Shown here: piece after piece, positions 59,429-64,000 of the stretch
How the letters are laid out: every line of letters starts with the position of its first letter
Numbering within the stretch: position 1 is the stretch's first letter
From: Polytrichum commune
Taxonomy: Eukaryota > Streptophyta > Polytrichopsida > Polytrichales > Polytrichaceae
Reading direction: 5' to 3'
Assembly (NCBI GenBank): GCA_950295325.1
Contig: OX485808.1
Coordinates: 37,409,180 to 37,473,179, forward strand
DNA: 64,000 bases
Notes under the pieces: generated by a model
What the model was told of the DNA's origin: nothing
Seen by the model: the letters and a program-made list of their open reading frames with translations, nothing else
Databases searched by the model: none
Translations under genes and position numbers: made by a program

Positions 59429-59660
59429 ATAAAGCCATAAAACCTTAACAACTAAGCTACTCCACCCCATCCACTAACAATGAACTAGAAACATGGCGAC
59501 CCAAATCTTACTAACAACCCCCCCCCCCCCTAATAACTAATCATTTTGGTTTGTGTTACTAGTGACTGGTGACTATAGTGTCTACTCTCGAAAGGGAGGA
59601 GTAGATCTTCACCTCCATACCTTTGTCTTGTGGGCATTGGATTGGAAGAGGATCAAACAG
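59429..59660. other. LINE 3' tail and flank
   Basis: A short A/C-rich 3' untranslated stretch ends in a C-run at about 59517-59530. I cannot find a poly-A tail or a target duplication that would fix the end. The composition returns to ordinary after about 59540. Confidence 0.4.
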
Positions 59661-60223
59661 CACGGGTAGGTCACTTAGTGCATTTTAAAAACGACGTGCG
59701 GCATAATATAGAGAGGATTAAAATCATTTGAAATAAAAATTATAAAGGAATTTCAAATAATGAAGGGGCCATTAAATGTAGACAATCCCATTATAAGTAA
59801 GTTAGATGGACATAAAATGTGGGCCATTATTTTTTTGTAATTTTAATATAGGGGCTGAAGATAAGGATCCTAGAAGGTATGTTTAGTATGTTTGCTATGG
59901 TCTCCTATGTGTTTTCTTCATAACTTTGTTTGCAATGATAATACTTGTTTGCACCCTTCTTTGTTTCCATGGTTTCCCTTAACACTCGTCAATGCGTTAG
60001 GAAGTAGATTAGCTTTTATTACTTAAAAATAATATAGAGTACAAAAAATTACAATGACTTGGACAATATAAGTAATGGAAGGGTGCAAACAAATGGGCCA
60101 TTTTTGAAATTTAAGTAATTATAGGGAGGCTTTAATTCAGCCCTTGAAGGTAAATAGCCCCAAAACAAAAAAAACCCCAGCCGCACGTGGTGCACAAAAA
60201 TGCCTTAGAGTGACCTACCCGTG
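59661..60223. mobile_element. hAT-like MITE, family B, copy 2
   Basis: 563 bp with ends CACGGGTAGGTCACTTAG / CACGGGTAGGTCACTCTAAG. Flanks TCAAACAG (59653-59660) and TCGAACAG (60224-60231) are an 8-bp duplication with one change. It aligns with 27202-27740 through most of its length, including GCACGTGGTGCAC near the right end. Confidence 0.88.
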
Positions 60224-62012
60224 TCGAACAGACACTTCATTCACGTCGGTCTCTTCGGAGTTTTCTCCTCAATAGTATAGATTATCGGTTGTTAAAAAAG
60301 GTATTGTATTTACGATGTTGCAATTATCGTCATCACTTCGTGTTTTTCAGTCAACCAATACAATATTACATTACATTACATAAGATATAGAATATACCAA
60401 AACGAACGGATTTAACTATTAACAATTTGGGAAGATAGTGGTTGTCAACTCATTGGAAAGCAATCACAATTATATAAAGTAACATATCACTTTGATATCA
60501 CTAAATACAATGTAGTTTAGGATCCAATGAGTGGGAGATGGACTCAACAAGATTGGGAGTTTTCACCCAAGAGTTGGATATGAGGAGGTGATTCTTAAAA
60601 ATATCATAGAAGATAAGGATGCAAGACATGCATCCAACATGGAGCATACAAACCCTCGTCTTAAACTTGAGTTGATAGCATGAGAACTCATAATATTATG
60701 AAACATGGCATTGCTCATACGGTGTTGAAGGGGATTTCACAAATATATTATGCACTACCATTTTCTCAATGCACGGCATAAGAACAAATCATTGTGAAAG
60801 GAAATCCCCCGTGCCATAGGTCTCCATACTGAAAGACCTCACAACAATGATGTAAGCAAATGAATTGTCAAATTCATATATATATATATATATATAAATA
60901 AAAATCACCAAGTATCAAATTAAAAATTTGAATAAAAAGGGGAAAATATATTTAAAAAACTAGGTGAAAATGGATTAGAATCCCGTGCACTACCCTCGTT
61001 GTCGATTGTCAGGTTCTTTGCCTTAACCTTGATACAAATAACGTCTCCTAAAAAGGGATCAAGATCCTCTAGACTTGAAGAATGATGTAGCATAGGAGGA
61101 AGATAGCCTTGGTATGGTGGTTTGATGAAGTATTCTACGAAAGCAAAAGCCTTCAAACTAATGGTCGACACACAAAGACAATCAAATAACCAATATGTGT
61201 AAACTATGAGTAGGAAAATGAAAAATGTGGTCAAAGAGTAGCAAAATATTTCTTACTTGTTTTCCAAGGACATCTCCCTTCATGAGGGATAGTATATTAA
61301 TGCAAGACCAACTCTCAAAGACATGAAACCCGAATTTCTAAATGTTTTTCTCTCTACAAGCAATTTATTGCATATCATCCGCACATAATATAAAATACAT
61401 TTAATCTTATGCTAGGTAGGTTTTGCAAATTCGAAATGTTTATCTTTGGTATCTAGCATCAAAATCAATCCAATAGGAAATATGTGATCCAAATTGGGTA
61501 TGTGAGACTAGCAAATCATATAGTATGTTGATAATGGTAAGATCAACATCATATACAAACACTTTGCCATTGATATGGATATGTTATGATTAAATTTGTG
61601 GATTTACTAGCATTATAAAGATTTACTAAGGATTTAGAAAGTAGGTAAGTTGCTAAGAATTGTGGTAAGTTCTAGAAGATATTGGTGAGGTGGCCATTGC
61701 TTGCTAATGTCCAAAGTCGATAGAACGGTGACAAGGCTTACAACTTATCAAGATGACGGGATAGGAGATTATATATATATAAGATTTATGTGTTATATCT
61801 ACGAGTAAGTAGATTTAGGGTAATTCTAGTGAAACTTCATAATTCATAGTATTTAAAGGCTCTTGGCCAAGAGTTCAAGACCTTCTTCTAGTGCTTATGG
61901 GAGTGATAATGTGACATACGATAGACTTGAGTGTTGGAATTATGAGTAGAGTTTGTATTAAGGCCTCGGCCTTGAGAATCTAACAACGGGTGAGAGCTAC
62001 ATACATTTTCGG

Positions 62013-62046
<34 letters not shown>

Positions 62047-63448
62047 CCATTTGCCTCTATGTCAAAGGGTCCAATAAATACTAGTGTCATAGAGACATAA
62101 ATCAAACAATTAAACATGAATATATTCTTAATTTCTAAAAATAACACAAAATACCTTGTAGAATGTCCATATAATTATGTTTATGTACACCAAAAATTCT
62201 TAAAGAACTTCAAAGATGAAAGATTACATAATAAAGATTTTTGCATATCTCTCATGGATGACAATAGCCGACAATAGTTGGTAACAATTGCTACTCCAAC
62301 CAAAGTAATAACCCACAAGATCGGCCATATGTATGAAATATTTCAATACCTCCAAGCAATACCATTTTATCTCTTACAATCATCCAAATGCATCCCATTC
62401 ATTCATGCAAACCATCCAAATTCATGCTCCTATAATGCACTTGAAAACGAGACATATTTCGTTTGGGAATGTCCCCTATACAACCCCGTATAAGTTTCCA
62501 TCACTATTTGAGAACGTAGTTTCATGAAGCCTCAAGTCTTTCTTTAAATTAGGCCAACAAGTTAACATTAGCCTATATCTCACAGAGGCTACCGCACTCC
62601 ACCACTCTAGAGAATTAACTACACGAAATATGATATTTAATGTCACCAATTATAATTGTCTTGCTCAAAACTAATTTAAAACTACAATATAGTGTCACCA
62701 ACACTAAATAGTAACCCAATATTATTTTCCATTCCTTGTAATTTTTTTTTTGGGGGGGGGGATTATAAATCTACAGTGTTGCAATTATTGTCACTTACCA
62801 AGTGATTTTCCATCCAAATTTCAATCATCCATGACAATATTTCATCACAAGTTGCTAACAAGAGAAGGTAGGGTTTTGGCTAATGGATGAACTCATCCAT
62901 CATCCATGACAATATTTGTAAACTTATTCATCAGAAGTATCATCCAAAACACCATATGACACTAAACATCATATTAGTGTAGCTCGAAACCATCCTAATG
63001 TACTTTCAGTCCCATTGGCCTTTTCGGCTTCCTATACTTTAAAATCAATTTCATTTTTTTTTGTGTAACCTAATATACATTTTTCTTATTCACAAGAGAT
63101 ATCTTTGTGTTTAAGTACTGCCATGGATGGTGCAAGTGACTTCATATATGATGTTGTTTTCTCAAGATGTAGAAGTTTAGATTATTGATAAAGAAAGGCA
63201 TGCCTTGGCCAAAGTTAAGGCTACTTCTTTGTTGTGAAAATTCACATCCACATAAATATTTGATATATATAATGAGTTGTTGTGTATTGTAAGTTACAAA
63301 AATGTTTCCTTTTGAAAAATGGTTTGGATTCTCAAATTAGTTTATACTAAAGTCCTTTTCAATTGCTTTGGGTATGACATGTGGTCGAAGACATTTGGGG
63401 CATCCAAATTGCCATGAGAGTGGAAAAGTCTCCTCCAATTTTCTTCAA
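60224..63448. other. gene-less stretch
   Basis: Contains a TA run (about 60878-60896), a CT run (about 62015-62043) and a G-run (62752-62761). A fragment near 62620-62715 (GATATTTAATGTCACC) may be a worn family D MITE. A minus frame at 60920-61234 is unassigned. Confidence 0.4.
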
Positions 63449-63456
63449 CTTCTTCC

Positions 63457-63865
63457 CACGGGTAGATCACTCCATTGTCAAGTTGAACACCACGTGCGAC
63501 CAAAACAAATCTTCTTTTGGTAAGTTGCACCACCAAAATGGGTCAAAATTTTATCAATTTTTTTTCATGAGTAGATATACACAGTACCTATGACATGGGT
63601 AAAAGTGGTAACTAAATTTGATGATTTGTTTTTTTCATAAAACATACCGTTTCTAACTAGAATGACACATAATTGAACTAAAACATTTATTAAAAAAACA
63701 AATATGGCTAAAATTTTCAAAAATATATACAAAAGATACTATCAATGGTTATGTATATGTAGAAAAAATATCATAAATTTTAAAATTATATATGGCATGT
63801 AATATAGGGGTAGCAAACTTTGTCCGCACGTGGTGTCAACTTGACAATGAAGTGACCTCCCCGTG
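63457..63865. mobile_element. hAT-like MITE, family A, copy 3
   Basis: 409 bp, starting CACGGGTAGATCACTCC and ending GACCTCCCCGTG. Exact 8-bp duplication CTTCTTCC at 63449-63456 and 63866-63873. It is closest to copy 2 (45877-46286), sharing its TIR differences from copy 1. Confidence 0.92.
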
Positions 63866-64000
63866 CTTCTTCCTTAAAACTTGCCTTTGTTGATTTTGAA
63901 GACACCACTATGGACCATGTCCGCAGTATGGCATACAATAGGAGTTATGGTCTAGAATTACACCTTCCTCGAAGCTAGCATGCAATATGACCCCCAATTT

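Larger units (their letters stand above)
49624..59530 (+). mobile_element. long two-ORF LINE with two predicted endonucleases
   Basis: ORF1 (49624-51130), a repeat-bearing spacer (51131-52244) and ORF2 (52245-59428) lie in the same sense. ORF2 order: 2A-like motif, N-domain, APE endonuclease, reverse transcriptase, methyltransferase-like region, RNase H, cysteine clusters, PD-(D/E)XK-like block. ORF2 has at least five frame changes and about ten in-frame stops; ORF1 has one frame change at a C-run. The APE-plus-RLE plan resembles Dualen/RandI of green algae; plant LINEs described to date are mainly L1 and RTE. The 5' end, the 3' end (placed after a C-run at about 59517-59530) and target duplication are not fixed. 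Confidence 0.88.

Noticed and set aside
1-64000. tRNA or rRNA genes
   Set aside because: No cloverleaf with a TTCGA-type loop and no rRNA stretch was recognised by eye. A covariance-model scan was not possible here.

Overview
The window looks like nuclear DNA of a land plant. It is AT-rich, and its only intact host genes are two spliced wall-associated-kinase-like (WAKL) receptor kinases with GT-AG introns of ordinary plant size. The rest is packed with small inverted-repeat DNA transposons (MITEs) of plant type. The species cannot be told from sequence alone. A LINE unlike the plant L1 and RTE lineages hints at a plant outside the best-known flowering-plant genomes.

Layout. 0.8-2.9 kb: a Harbinger-like MITE and otherwise empty DNA. 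2.93-14.25 kb: segmental-duplication copy A, holding WAKL gene 1 (minus strand, five exons, 811 codons) and hAT-like and CACTA-like MITEs. 14.25-18.3 kb: a large foldback-type repeat with a nested inverted-repeat element, then a second Harbinger-like MITE. 19.04-21.19 and 30.41-38.82 kb: copy B of the same segment in direct orientation, split by 9.2 kb that copy A lacks. The split DNA holds MITEs, a strong hairpin, tandem repeats and a relic of a TFIIIA-like zinc-finger gene. Copy B carries WAKL gene 2, with the same five exons and the same length. 39.0-49.1 kb: repeats, two more hairpins and a second foldback repeat with a Harbinger-like insertion. 49.6-59.5 kb: a roughly 10-kb LINE on the plus strand. 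59.5-64 kb: two hAT-like MITEs in empty DNA.

The standout is the LINE. ORF1 is RRM-like and almost open. Next comes a spacer with a tandem array of hairpins about 115 bp apart. ORF2 is broken but readable. In order it carries a 2A-like NPGP motif, an unknown N-domain, an APE-type endonuclease, a reverse transcriptase with YADD, a domain that looks like a decayed adenine-methyltransferase fold, RNase H, cysteine clusters, and a C-terminal RPD...EFT block that looks like a PD-(D/E)XK restriction-like endonuclease. Two endonucleases in one LINE are known from Dualen/RandI of green algae. I know of no such element described in a land plant, but that needs a database search.

The MITE calls rest on target-site duplications read directly from the sequence. 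Two insertions are confirmed by empty sites in the paralogous segment and one by an unfilled copy of the host repeat. The two WAKL genes are nearly identical in EGF modules and kinase but differ at 26 of the first 238 residues, which points to diversifying ectodomains or conversion of the rest.
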